Counted from the first letter of the stretch, positions 26,148 through 34,093 are shown. The stretch is 34,093 nt of DNA from Oscillospiraceae bacterium (GCA_015063625.1 SVTT01000019.1:1-34093); one strand, 5' to 3'. Notes: a model not told the origin generated them from the letters alone. Program-made: numbers and translations.

Positions 26148-27584
26148 ATGAGCTCTTTGTTTTGGGATTTGAAGCCGCATGCCCCGTTCCGCTTTTTTGA
26201 GGAGATCTCAAACATTCCGCGTCCCTCATTCGGTGAGGTAAGGATCGCGGACTATTTGGTGGATTTTGCGACTCAGCGCGGACTTTGGTGTCTGCGCGAC
26301 GGGGCGCAGAACGTTCTGATCAGAAAGAATGGATCCCCGGGGCGTGAGAATGAGCCTGCCGTGCTCTTGCAGGCGCATACCGACATGGTGTGCGAAAAGC
26401 ACAGCTTTGTGGCACATGATTTTGAAAAGGATCCGATCAGACTGGTGCGGGAGGGCGATCTGCTTCGTGCTGATGGCACAACGCTCGGGGGTGATGACGG
26501 CTTCGGTGTGGCGGTCATGCTTGCCGTGCTCGATGACGGTACGCTTTCTCATCCGCCGCTGGAGTGTCTCTTTACCTCTGCCGAGGAGGTCGGGCTGATC
26601 GGTGCTGCCAAATTTGATTATTCGCATATCACGGCAAAACGCATGTTGAATCTCGATTCTGCCGAGGAGCATACAGTCATTGTCGGCTGCTGCGGCGGCG
26701 AGCGCTGCAAGCTGGTTCTTCCGCTTCGCTACGAAAAAGGAAGCGGCAGGGGCTTGAGGATCTGTCTTTCGGGTCTTTGCGGCGGACATTCGGGCGAGGA
26801 CATCCACCGCCAAAGGGCAAATGCGCACGTCCTGATGGGCAAGCTGCTGTCTGCGCTTTGGGAGCGAACATCCTTTTCCTTTGCATCGCTTGAGGGCGGT
26901 GACAAGGATAACGCCATTCCGCGCGAGTGCACGGCAACCGTGCTTCCCGAGGATGGGGAGAGGGCACAGACCTTTCTTGCGGGAGCGACCGAATGGGTGG
27001 CAGAGCTGTTGACCGCGCCCGAGGATCGTGCATGCCGCGTGACCGTTTCGCCCGTGGTGATCGAAGGATGTTTTGCAAAAGAGGAAAGTCAGAAGCTTTT
27101 GCGCGTTCTCTCGGTGAGAAACGGTGTGCTTGCGATGCGGGAGCTTCCCCCCATCATGCCTGATACCTCACGCAATCTCGCCTCGGTGCGTACTGATGCG
27201 ACGGGTGCCTGCTTTGCCTTCTCGTCGCGCTCGCCAAAGCCCCGGCATATCGTCGCCTCGCGCAATGAGCTGATCGCACTTGCGGATTCGCTTGGCGGAA
27301 CCATTCTTCACGGTGCGGCTTATCCGGGCTGGGAAAGCGCAATGGATGCCCCCTTGGTCAAGACATGGTGTCGCGCCTATGAGAGTGTGACGGGCAGGAG
27401 CTGTAGCCCCACGCTTATTCATGCGGGGCTGGAGTGTGGATTGATCTCGGATTCGGTCAAGGGGCTCGCGGCGATCTCTGTGGGCTGTAATATTCATGAT
27501 CTGCACACTCCTTCCGAACGGATCGAACTGAGCTCTATGTCGCGCGTTTATCGCGCGGTTCTTGCGTTTTTGAGCATGCTTTAA
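26148..27584 (+). CDS. pepD: Beta-Ala-His dipeptidase (M20C family aminoacyl-histidine dipeptidase)
   Basis: 478 residues from ATG 26148, five bases after GAGGAGG. An in-frame ATG at 26106 has no proper RBS and abuts the preceding terminator, so it is rejected. E. coli PepD is 485 residues. It hydrolyses dipeptides using two zinc ions. Ligands and catalytic residues are visible: HTD (H77, D79), GGDDG (114-118), EEVG (146-149) and the terminal LIHAGLECG. The lid/dimer domain shows SGLCGGHSGEDIH. SVGCNIHDLHTPSERIEL is the expected C-terminal signature. It is cytoplasmic, with no signal peptide. It probably recycles peptides for amino-acid supply in this anaerobe. Confidence 0.93.
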   Translation: MSSLFWDLKPHAPFRFFEEISNIPRPSFGEVRIADYLVDFATQRGLWCLRDGAQNVLIRKNGSPGRENEPAVLLQAHTDMVCEKHSFVAHDFEKDPIRLVREGDLLRADGTTLGGDDGFGVAVMLAVLDDGTLSHPPLECLFTSAEEVGLIGAAKFDYSHITAKRMLNLDSAEEHTVIVGCCGGERCKLVLPLRYEKGSGRGLRICLSGLCGGHSGEDIHRQRANAHVLMGKLLSALWERTSFSFASLEGGDKDNAIPRECTATVLPEDGERAQTFLAGATEWVAELLTAPEDRACRVTVSPVVIEGCFAKEESQKLLRVLSVRNGVLAMRELPPIMPDTSRNLASVRTDATGACFAFSSRSPKPRHIVASRNELIALADSLGGTILHGAAYPGWESAMDAPLVKTWCRAYESVTGRSCSPTLIHAGLECGLISDSVKGLAAISVGCNIHDLHTPSERIELSSMSRVYRAVLAFLSML

Positions 27585-27585
27585 A

Positions 27586-27624
27586 AAAATAATAGCCGAT
27601 CGAATTGCGATCGGCTATTATTTT
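27586..27624. terminator. Bidirectional terminator between pepD and the TSCPD gene
   Basis: AAAATAATAGCCGATCG pairs perfectly with its complement (27608-27624) around a five-base loop. A/T-rich ends give U tails on both strands, serving the convergent genes. Confidence 0.9.
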
Positions 27625-27660
27625 GCAAAGAAAGAAAAAATAATCGTATTTTTTAAGGTC

Positions 27661-27716
27661 AAAATCGGAAAATTCTTCTTTTAAAATTGGAAAATGTCGA
27701 ATAAAGATTGGAAAAT
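27661..27716. repeat. Three phased 13-bp direct repeats (AARATYGGAAAAT)
   Basis: Copies at 27661-27673, 27683-27695 and 27704-27716, spaced 22 and 21 bp (about two helical turns), in a 105-bp A/T-rich gap between the terminator and the TSCPD stop codon. Function unknown. Confidence 0.6.
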
Positions 27717-27729
27717 AGAATTTTCGCGA

Positions 27730-27984
27730 TCAGATCTCCTGTATTGCTTCTCTCAACGCCCTTGCAAGCTGGTCGGGACAGGAGGTGCTTTTAAAGCCGC
27801 ATTTGATGCCCTCAAGCCGCTTGATGGCTTCGGTTGCATCCATATCCTTGACCAGTGCGGCAACGCCCTGCGTGTTGCCCGCGCAGCCGCCCGTAAACCG
27901 AACCTCCTTGACCGTGCTTCCGCAAAGCACGATGTGTATGCGGCGCGAGCATACGCCCTTCGGTATAAAATCAAATTCCTTCAT
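27730..27984 (-). CDS. TSCPD domain protein (TIGR03905-like, 4-Cys)
   Basis: 84 residues. The C-terminal STSCPDQLARAL carries the TSCPD motif that names the family, and GGCAGNTQGVAALVKDMD is the other conserved block. Cysteines lie at 12, 21, 34, 62 and 69, consistent with metal binding. Related domains occur in ribonucleotide reductases, but free-standing versions have no known function. The ATG at 27984 has an AAAGGAA RBS and lies inside the 3' end of the preceding gene (14-nt overlap). It is therefore the third gene of a coupled operon, htpG then PDT-like then this one. Confidence 0.85.
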   Translation of the reverse strand: MKEFDFIPKGVCSRRIHIVLCGSTVKEVRFTGGCAGNTQGVAALVKDMDATEAIKRLEGIKCGFKSTSCPDQLARALREAIQEI

Positions 27985-28948
27985 ATGCGTTCCTTTCCAT
28001 GTGGATATAGCGGCTTGTGATCACCGCACGTGGGATAAAGAGGCGAAGATAGACTTCAAATAACTGGAAGTCCTGATCCTGTGTCGAAAATACAAGCGTG
28101 TGGAGAGCACCGCTGTCCTCTTGGCGGGAGGGTGCTGTGTCGATACGCCGAAGAGAAAGCCCGCATTGATCGGCAGCCCTCAGCACCTCGCCGAGCAGTG
28201 CCCCCTTCTCGTCAAAAAGGGTGCATTCGAGTGTCGGCGTACCCTGCAAGGCAGGTGCGGAGGAGGGCTCTCGGCAGAGCAGGGCAATACGCGCGCTTTC
28301 GCGGTCCTTTAAGGGAATATCGGCCGTGCAACTGATGTGAAGCTCAAAGCGGTCGATCTGCTCGTAAAAATGAAAGAGTCTGCCGCGCTCCGAATCCTCA
28401 AGGGGCAAGAGGGCAAAATCAGCGCGGCTCTCGGCAAGCTCCTCACAGATATTGGAAAGGCCGGTTGGACGGAGGATGCGCGCATGGGGGAGAAGTGCGG
28501 AAAAGCGCTTCAGCGCCGCGCCGAACAGCGCCCCCTCGGGCAAGAGCACTGTGGGCTCCTTGACGCCGAGCGGCTGCTCGCCCGGCTGCTCCTCATTCCT
28601 GCCTCGGGGGAGTGCCTTGCAAAAGGCGCGGCAGAGGGAAAGCCTTTGCTCTACGGTGATTCCTACTCGGGAATTGCCGTCGGATGTGCCGAGCAGCGGC
28701 ATGAGAACGGGATGGAGGAGCGAGATGTCGTCAGCGCTCATCTGTCCTGCCGCGTCGGCAAGCCGACGCGCCAGCAGATCAAGCTGCAGGGCGGAAAGCT
28801 CCTGCTCGGCGGCGTGTGATGCGCTCCATGCTGCCAGATTACGGGCGGCGGTCTGTACGGCGTCTGCCAGCGTGTGCTCGCTTTGGCTGTCACCTGTGAC
28901 CGCTTCGTCCCGAGCTGCCCGATCTTCCTGAAATAAACGGGAGGTCAT
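27971..28948 (-). CDS. Divergent prephenate dehydratase/ACT-like protein, probably non-catalytic
   Basis: 325 residues. Residues 1-115 are helical and Ala-rich, possibly a degenerate chorismate-mutase-like region. Residues ~132-226 resemble the prephenate dehydratase lobe: LLPEGALFGAALKRF, then ESRADFALLPLEDSERGRLF, where the family has the (A/G)DYGVLPIENSSxG pattern. After it, SARIALLCRE stands where the catalytic TRF motif should be, so the active-site Thr is missing. Residues ~239-312 resemble an ACT domain (FDEKGALLGEVLRAADQCGL). No PheA enzyme activity is expected. It may bind an amino acid or another ligand. Its ATG overlaps the htpG stop (ATGA) and its end overlaps the TSCPD gene. Confidence 0.5.
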   Translation of the reverse strand: MTSRLFQEDRAARDEAVTGDSQSEHTLADAVQTAARNLAAWSASHAAEQELSALQLDLLARRLADAAGQMSADDISLLHPVLMPLLGTSDGNSRVGITVEQRLSLCRAFCKALPRGRNEEQPGEQPLGVKEPTVLLPEGALFGAALKRFSALLPHARILRPTGLSNICEELAESRADFALLPLEDSERGRLFHFYEQIDRFELHISCTADIPLKDRESARIALLCREPSSAPALQGTPTLECTLFDEKGALLGEVLRAADQCGLSLRRIDTAPSRQEDSGALHTLVFSTQDQDFQLFEVYLRLFIPRAVITSRYIHMERNAYEGI

Positions 28949-30795
28949 TGCGCGAGCTCGCCGAGGATGCGGTAGCTTTCACGCAGGAATTCCTGCATTT
29001 CGGTTGCACTCAGCTTGCGGCTCGAAAGGAGTGCAAGGCGGTAGATATAAGCGGCAAGCGGCTCTGCCTTCTCATCTCCCTTGGCGAGCATGCCATCGAT
29101 CTGTGTCATCAGCGTGGAGGTCGTGTTGAGAATGAGAGCACTCTCGGTGGGGAAGGCGAGATCCTCGCCCTCGCCGCCCGCCATGCGGTACATTCTCATC
29201 ATATCCTCCATGCGACGGGATTCCTCGGTCACGCTGAGGATGGCGGGCACGTCGGGATCCTTCAGTGCTTCAAATTTCACGGTCAGCTTGTCGTTGCCGC
29301 TGACCTTGACGAAAAGCTGGCGCAGAGCATCGTTTTCGGTGCTTTCTCCTTCGTTTTTGAGTGCAGAGGCAGGGTCGGCGTCCACACGCAGGAATTTGAC
29401 ATTGCCCATGTGGGATTCCACCGCAGCAGCAAACTGGGTGTCGAGCATGCTGTCAAAGTGTACGACGGGGATGTCGGCCGCTTCATACATGGCGAGGAAC
29501 TGTGCCTGCATAGCGGGATCGGTGGTGTAGTAAACCGTGTTTTCGTGCTTCTCCTTGGCGGCATCGAGGTATTCGCCGATGGTCATGTGCTTGCCGTCGG
29601 TCAGCTTGAGCAGAAGCGCGTCCTTGGTGCGGTCGTAGAACTTGCCGTCGCGCATGGCGGCGTATTCAACAAAGGTCTTGATGTCGTCAAACACCTTCTC
29701 ATAGCGCTCGCGCTCGTTCTTGCAAAGAGAAATCAGCTTGTCCGCCACCTTTTTGACGATGTGTGCGCTGACCTTTGATACGTAGGTGTTGGTCTGGAGG
29801 TAGCTGCGCGAAACGTTAAGGGGCAGCTCGGGGCAATCCAGAACGCCCTTGAGCATCAGCAGGTAATCGGGAATGACCTCCTTGATGTTGTCTGCAACGA
29901 AGACCTGGTTGTAATAAAGCTTGACCTGGCCCTCAATGGATTCGTATTGGGGATTGATGCGCGGAAAGTAGAGGATTCCCTTGAAGTTGAGGGGGTAATC
30001 GGCGTTGATATGGATCTGAAACAGGGGCTCTCGGTAATCCGAGAAGACCTTTTGGTAGAAGGACTTGTAGTCCTCGTCGGTGCAATCGGAGGCAGATCTT
30101 TGCCAGAGCGGCTCGGTATCGTTGATCGGCAGTGCCTTTTCCCCGTCCTTTTTCTCCTCGCCGTCCTCAAAGTAGATCTCCACGGGCATAAAGGCGCAGT
30201 ATTTTTGCAGCATTTCGCTGATCTTTGCCGCATTCAGATATTCGCTCTCGTCCTCGGCAATGTGCATGATGACCTCGGTGCCGCGCTCGGTGCGGTCGCT
30301 TTGGTCGATCTCATAGTCGCCATCGGCGGTGCAGCAAAGATGCACTGCGGGCGCATCGGTGTAGGAGCGCGTGTGGATCTCCACGGTGTCGCTGACCATA
30401 AAGGAGGAATAAAAGCCAAGGCCGAAGTGACCGATGATACCGTTCTTGGTGCTTTCTCCCTCGCCGCTTTCATACTTTTTGATGAAATCCACCGCACCCG
30501 AAAGCGCGATCGAGCAGATATAGCGTTCAAGCTCCTCCTCGGTCATGCCAATGCCGTTGTCCTCGACCGTCAGGGTCCTTGCCGCCTTGTCAAGCGTGAC
30601 CGTGATGCGGTAGGGGACCTCGTTGTCGGTCGCCTCACCAAGCGAGATCAGGCGTTTGAGCTTGGTTACGGCGTCTGCGGCGTTGGAAACGATCTCACGC
30701 AAAAAGATATCCTTTTCGGAGTAGAGCCACTTCTTGATGACGGGAAAAATGTTTTCGGTGTTGACGGAAATGCCGCCTGTTTTCTTTTCAATCAT
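28945..30795 (-). CDS. htpG: Molecular chaperone HtpG (Hsp90)
   Basis: 616 residues, full length for bacterial Hsp90. It is an ATP-dependent cytoplasmic chaperone dimer. GHKL motifs are seen: LREIVSNAADAVTKL (33-47, with the catalytic Glu and Asn), VEDNGIGMT (D-x-G-x-G) near 77-85, and GHFGLGFYSSFMVS near 121-134. The middle domain has the catalytic-loop LPLNVSRSYLQ. A C-terminal dimerisation region is present. AAAGGAT, seven bases before ATG 30795, is the RBS. I see no CIRCE element and no obvious sigma-A promoter in the 93-nt upstream gap. It heads the three-gene operon. Confidence 0.96.
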   Translation of the reverse strand: MIEKKTGGISVNTENIFPVIKKWLYSEKDIFLREIVSNAADAVTKLKRLISLGEATDNEVPYRITVTLDKAARTLTVEDNGIGMTEEELERYICSIALSGAVDFIKKYESGEGESTKNGIIGHFGLGFYSSFMVSDTVEIHTRSYTDAPAVHLCCTADGDYEIDQSDRTERGTEVIMHIAEDESEYLNAAKISEMLQKYCAFMPVEIYFEDGEEKKDGEKALPINDTEPLWQRSASDCTDEDYKSFYQKVFSDYREPLFQIHINADYPLNFKGILYFPRINPQYESIEGQVKLYYNQVFVADNIKEVIPDYLLMLKGVLDCPELPLNVSRSYLQTNTYVSKVSAHIVKKVADKLISLCKNERERYEKVFDDIKTFVEYAAMRDGKFYDRTKDALLLKLTDGKHMTIGEYLDAAKEKHENTVYYTTDPAMQAQFLAMYEAADIPVVHFDSMLDTQFAAAVESHMGNVKFLRVDADPASALKNEGESTENDALRQLFVKVSGNDKLTVKFEALKDPDVPAILSVTEESRRMEDMMRMYRMAGGEGEDLAFPTESALILNTTSTLMTQIDGMLAKGDEKAEPLAAYIYRLALLSSRKLSATEMQEFLRESYRILGELAQ

Positions 30796-30848
30796 AAGAA
30801 ATCCTTTCTTTGTTCGGGTAGGGCCTACGGCTGAAATTACTCTATGTG

Positions 30849-30885
30849 AAAGCGAGTTGGCGCGCTCTTGGCGTCAACTCGCTTT
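30849..30885 (-). terminator. Hairpin terminator of the AI-2E fusion gene
   Basis: AAAGCGAGTTG pairs with CAACTCGCTTT, and four more inner pairs are possible. On the minus strand it lies just after the transporter stop, though the U-tract (CTTTCACA) is weak, so read-through into htpG is possible. Confidence 0.65.
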
Positions 30886-30888
30886 GAA

Positions 30889-32940
30889 TTACGGTTGTTC
30901 TCGGTCAGAGATCGGGATCCGGGTTTCCGTACGTGCGTCCGCTTCCTCACGGGAGGGTGCTTCGTCTTCGGGCTGCTCAAAGGAGATCGCTTCCTCTATG
31001 TGCTCGAGAAGCTCTGCCTCGGCGGCTTTTCTTGCTTCCAGCAGCGCCTCGCGGGCGCGGGCTGCCTCCTCGGCTTCCTTGAGAATACTTTCTCTTGAAA
31101 CGGGGAAGACGTGTGTTTCGTTAAAGATGGCACACATTCTGTTGAAGGCGGCAAGGAAGCGGTAGAAGGCGATCAGAGGACCGACCAGGATGGGGAATCC
31201 GAGCAAGGACCAAAGCAGATAAAACTTCAGGCTGATGCGGCATTCCTCTCCATGCTCCTTGCACTGTTCACGGAAGCGGCGGATCATCTGGCAGTGCCAG
31301 ATCAGCGGATAAATGCCGAGTGTGACGATGCCGAGGAACACGTAGGGAAAAACGCCCCAGGTGCGTTTGCCGTCGCGGCAGCAGGCGATGTTGGTGCACT
31401 CGGACATGACCTCGATAAGGTAAAGGGGATAGATACCCAGCGTGACGACCGACAGGACCAGCGTGCGCCAGAAGGAACGCTCTGCGGGCATACCCGACTG
31501 AGAGATCTCCTTAAAGATGGTGACCTCCTGGTCCTCGGGCAGCTGCTTGGTGGAGAAGATGCGGTGGAAAAAGCGCCCGAAGCGCAGAAGCCCCATACGG
31601 ATGCCGTTGACGCAGATGCGGAAGGGGGAGGGGCTGTATCCCTCCTTTTTCATTTCGGGCTCGACCGCTGCCACCCACCGCACGAACTTTTGCGTGATGG
31701 TGATGTGCGGCACCTCCTCCTCGTCGGATGGCTTGATAAAGGCGTTGGCAGGGTAATAGGAATAAAGATCGGTCGGACTGCCCTTTTCCTTCAGACGGTG
31801 CTTGATATAGTCGTCAACAATGGTCATGATCAGGGCGTACAGGGGCACGCCGAGCAGCATACCGATAAAGCCGAACAGACCGCCAAAGACGGTAATGGCA
31901 ACCAGAACACCGAGCGAGGTGACGCCCGTGTGGTCGCCGAGGATCATGGGGGCAAGCAGGTTGCCGTCGATCTGCTGTACGACCAGAATGAGGATGACGA
32001 ACACGATCGCCTTGGAGGGCGAGGTGATGAAGATGATGATGGCGGAGGGAATGGCGCCGATGAAGGGACCGAAGAAGGGGATGATATCGGTCACACCGAT
32101 GATCACGGCGATCAGGATGGGATAGGGGATCTTGAAAATGGTAAAGAAGAGGGCGCAGGTCAGACCGACCATCAGCGAATCGACCAGCTTACCGACCAGA
32201 AATCCGCCGAACTTGCTATTTGCCTTTCCTGCGTAATAAAGAAGCTTTTTCTCCTTGCCCTCGGAAAGCAGCGCATGGAAGATGCGGCGGCAGACGGCAT
32301 TGAGGCGGTCCTTGGAGAGCAGCACGTAGATCGATACGAAAATGCCGACCAGCATGTTTTTGAGGAAGGTAAGTGCACCGCCCGCGATAATGCCGATGTT
32401 GTTCATCAGAGAGGAACCGTAATCACCGATCCAGTTGACGAGGAAGGTCAGCAGCTTTTCAAAATTGAGTAGATTATCGCCGTTTTCGGTGGGGAGCTCA
32501 AAGGGCAGTGAGGCGACCAGCCTGTTGATGGTATCGATGAGGTTGTTGATATAGAAAAGACCGTTGGTGCGCAGGTCGTTAAAGCTGTCGACCAGCTGAG
32601 GAATGATAAGAAGGACCATTCCCGCGATCAGCAAAAGGGCGACCAGATAGGTCATCAGCATGGAAAACGCGCGGTTTGCCACGCGACGCTTGAGACGATA
32701 AAAGACCTTCAGTTCAAAAAAACGCAGAATGGGGTTACAAAGATATGCGATCACAAGACCGATAAAGATGGGTGCAAGAATGTCGTTAAGGACCTTGATG
32801 GGCTTGAGCAGCGCATCGAGATTGGCGACAATGAGAACGATCAGAATGCCGAAGAGGGCAAAGATCATCATGCCGCGCGGACTGCGCCGCGGCGCGCTCG
32901 GCTTCGGGGCATTTTCAGGGGATCCCTTGAAATCGGACAT
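30889..32940 (-). CDS. AI-2E family transporter fused to a DUF4234-like and coiled-coil tail
   Basis: 683 residues, against about 350-400 for ordinary AI-2E permeases. Residues 25-385 are the AI-2E core, with the DIIPFFGPFIGAIPSA motif (285-300) and VQQIDGNLLAPMILG (321-335). Residues ~395-490 form a soluble linker. Residues ~490-610 hold two tandem segments sharing VTLGIYPL (499-506 and 539-546), the pattern of DUF4234 membrane domains. Residues ~615-655 are an Ala/Glu/Arg-rich coiled coil, and the end is acidic. The substrate is unknown. Despite the family name, few members are proven AI-2 exporters. The start at 32940 has a TGGAGG RBS and its own promoter. Confidence 0.82.
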   Translation of the reverse strand: MSDFKGSPENAPKPSAPRRSPRGMMIFALFGILIVLIVANLDALLKPIKVLNDILAPIFIGLVIAYLCNPILRFFELKVFYRLKRRVANRAFSMLMTYLVALLLIAGMVLLIIPQLVDSFNDLRTNGLFYINNLIDTINRLVASLPFELPTENGDNLLNFEKLLTFLVNWIGDYGSSLMNNIGIIAGGALTFLKNMLVGIFVSIYVLLSKDRLNAVCRRIFHALLSEGKEKKLLYYAGKANSKFGGFLVGKLVDSLMVGLTCALFFTIFKIPYPILIAVIIGVTDIIPFFGPFIGAIPSAIIIFITSPSKAIVFVILILVVQQIDGNLLAPMILGDHTGVTSLGVLVAITVFGGLFGFIGMLLGVPLYALIMTIVDDYIKHRLKEKGSPTDLYSYYPANAFIKPSDEEEVPHITITQKFVRWVAAVEPEMKKEGYSPSPFRICVNGIRMGLLRFGRFFHRIFSTKQLPEDQEVTIFKEISQSGMPAERSFWRTLVLSVVTLGIYPLYLIEVMSECTNIACCRDGKRTWGVFPYVFLGIVTLGIYPLIWHCQMIRRFREQCKEHGEECRISLKFYLLWSLLGFPILVGPLIAFYRFLAAFNRMCAIFNETHVFPVSRESILKEAEEAARAREALLEARKAAEAELLEHIEEAISFEQPEDEAPSREEADARTETRIPISDREQP

Positions 32941-32993
32941 GGCTACCTCCAGACGGGAATATATCGTGTGAGTGGTGTAAAAGTCTAAATAAT

Positions 32994-33021
32994 ATTATAA
33001 CATATTTTGAGCGTTCGTCAA
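32994..33021 (-). promoter_or_regulatory. Promoter of the AI-2E fusion gene
   Basis: On the minus strand: TTGACG (33016-33021), 16-bp spacer, TATAAT (32994-32999). It is divergent from the ispE promoter, ~35 bp away. Confidence 0.7.
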
Positions 33022-33055
33022 GTCAAAACGAAAAAATATATTTCGGTATCTTTCA

Positions 33056-33084
33056 TTGAAAAGGACGGACAAATGTGCTATAAT
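33056..33084 (+). promoter_or_regulatory. Promoter of ispE
   Basis: TTGAAA (33056-33061), 17-bp spacer, TATAAT (33079-33084). The reading frame from 33007 covers this promoter and is not used as a start. Confidence 0.75.
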
Positions 33085-33114
33085 GGCAGTAAGAACGGGC
33101 AAAGGAGAGCAGTC

Positions 33115-33969
33115 ATGACGGTTGTGGAGCATGCATATGCAAAGATCAATCTGTATCTGGAGGTGACGGGAAAACGACCTGACGGGTATCACGAGCTTGT
33201 GACCGTCATGCAGACGGTTTCACTGTCCGATACGCTGACTGTGACACGCTGCACGGGAGGGAAGATCACGCTGGATGCGGGGGGCGTGCTGCCTGTTGAT
33301 GAGAGCAACCTGGTCATTCGCGCGGCAAGGGCATATTTTGCTGCAACGGGTGCGCCCTTTGGTGTGGAGATGATACTTGAAAAGCGCATTCCCATGGCGG
33401 CAGGCATGGGGGGAGGCAGCGCAGATGCCGCTGCCACGCTGCGCGCCCTGAATCGTCTTGACGGGGATCGCTTTTCGGCAGAGGAGCTTGCCGCCATCGG
33501 TGCCGCGGTCGGCGCGGACGTGCCTTTTTGCGTGATGGGGGGGACGCGCCTTTGCCGTGGGATCGGTGAGATCATGACGCCGCTTGATAATCGGTTGGAG
33601 GGACACGTGGTGATCGCCGTGGGCGGCGAGGGCGTTTCCACGCCGAAGGCGTTTTGTGAGCTTGATCGTATTTTTCATAATTTTGAGGGATTTTCCGCCC
33701 CGTTGGCGCCCCAAAATCTGATCGATGCCATGAAAAAGGGCGACCTTGATGCCGCAGTCCCCCACTTTTTTAACCGCTTTGAGCAGGTTATAGAGGGCAT
33801 GCGCCCTGCGGTGGGCGAGATCAAGAGGATCCTGTGCTCCTGCGGTGCCGCCGTTGCTATGATGAGTGGAAGCGGTCCCTCGGTGTTCGGTGTTTTTTCA
33901 GAGAAAGAGGATGCAAAGCGAGCCGTCGCCGAGCTGAAGAGCTCGGGTTACCGTGCTTTTCTTGCTTAG
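33115..33969 (+). CDS. ispE: 4-diphosphocytidyl-2-C-methyl-D-erythritol kinase
   Basis: 284 residues from ATG 33115 (RBS AAAGGAGA, 33101-33108), the usual length. This GHMP kinase phosphorylates CDP-ME in the non-mevalonate (MEP) isoprenoid pathway. Motif 1 AKINLYLEV holds catalytic K10, the ATP-binding glycine loop is PMAAGMGGGSADAAA (93-107), GADVPF contains the catalytic D135, and motif 3 is AMMSGSGPSVFGVF near the C-terminus. It is alone here; ispD and ispF are not adjacent. The MEP pathway suits an anaerobic Clostridium-like host. Confidence 0.95.
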   Translation: MTVVEHAYAKINLYLEVTGKRPDGYHELVTVMQTVSLSDTLTVTRCTGGKITLDAGGVLPVDESNLVIRAARAYFAATGAPFGVEMILEKRIPMAAGMGGGSADAAATLRALNRLDGDRFSAEELAAIGAAVGADVPFCVMGGTRLCRGIGEIMTPLDNRLEGHVVIAVGGEGVSTPKAFCELDRIFHNFEGFSAPLAPQNLIDAMKKGDLDAAVPHFFNRFEQVIEGMRPAVGEIKRILCSCGAAVAMMSGSGPSVFGVFSEKEDAKRAVAELKSSGYRAFLA

Positions 33970-34002
33970 CCGCACGGGAGTCGAACCCATAAGCCCTGCG
34001 GC
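33969..34002. other. tRNA T-arm-like hairpin after ispE
   Basis: On the minus strand, GGG-TTCGACT-CCC forms a T-arm with a canonical 7-nt loop. It sits inside an outer GCCGCA/TGCGGC stem, an acceptor/T-arm minihelix-like shape. No D-arm, anticodon arm or CCA was found, so this is not called a tRNA gene. It could be a degenerate tRNA end or attachment site, or a plus-strand hairpin overlapping the ispE stop. The remaining 34003-34093 is A/T-rich with no gene seen. Confidence 0.35.
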
Positions 34003-34093
34003 GATAAATTTTCGCGTCTTTTATCGTGTCAAGTCTTGAAAAGTCCACACTTATCTTCACCTTGCCACGGCAAAATCCATCAAAAATTTATTT

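Noticed and set aside
30796-30888. CIRCE element upstream of htpG
   Set aside because: The inverted repeat here (GCGAGTTG/CAACTCGC) does not match TTAGCACTC-N9-GAGTGCTAA and is better explained as the preceding terminator.
33969-34060. Complete tRNA or tmRNA gene on the minus strand
   Set aside because: Only a T-arm and a short closing stem are present. No acceptor 5' strand at tRNA distance, anticodon arm, tag-peptide region or CCA was found.

Overview
The window reads as a chromosomal segment of an anaerobic, probably spore-forming Clostridia bacterium (order not determinable; Oscillospirales-like gene content is my best guess). The evidence is a YtvI-like sporulation membrane protein, an S12 with the long Firmicutes-type N-terminal region, AGGAGG ribosome binding sites on nearly every gene, TTGACA/TATAAT promoters, an RFN-controlled RibU, RecD2 without RecBC, and a moderately GC-rich genome. 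It is essentially housekeeping DNA. I found no phage, insertion sequence, CRISPR array or defence island.

Layout. 1-660 holds a degenerate array of ~70-bp GC-rich repeats plus a 127-bp exact duplication. 737-4198 carries a YtvI/AI-2E-type permease, a convergent N/Q-rich membrane protein, and a DUF2752 membrane protein coupled to a metallophosphoesterase. On the minus strand, cysK and rpsT (TTG start) each have their own promoter, divergent from rpoB. 5806-18321 is the transcription/translation core. rpoB-rpoC comes first, then a strong terminator and a new consensus promoter, then rpsL-rpsG-fusA-tuf, then a hairpin. The usual rplKAJL genes are not upstream of rpoB. 18336-19313 is an FMN riboswitch with ribU. 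19314-19836 is a gene-free gap with an orphan promoter, small hairpins and the same repeat family in inverted orientation.

19837-24948 is a plus-strand run: small multidrug export family protein, metK, a small membrane-anchored hypothetical, recD2 and comF. Next come a divergent MreB-family protein and a PepD (M20) dipeptidase, each ending in a clear terminator. The minus strand then has a coupled operon of htpG, a divergent prephenate-dehydratase/ACT-like protein and a TSCPD protein. Before it lies a long AI-2E transporter fused to a DUF4234-like and coiled-coil tail. Its promoter is divergent from ispE, which closes the window together with a tRNA T-arm-like hairpin.

No wholly new system stands out. 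The best leads are: the MreB paralogue with an altered ATP site; the catalytically broken prephenate-dehydratase-like protein coupled to htpG; the AI-2E/DUF4234 fusion; the natural Arg at the S12 streptomycin position; the dispersed ~70-bp repeat family; and two small unexplained intergenic signals (orphan promoter with hairpins at 19320-19484, phased 13-mers at 27661-27716).
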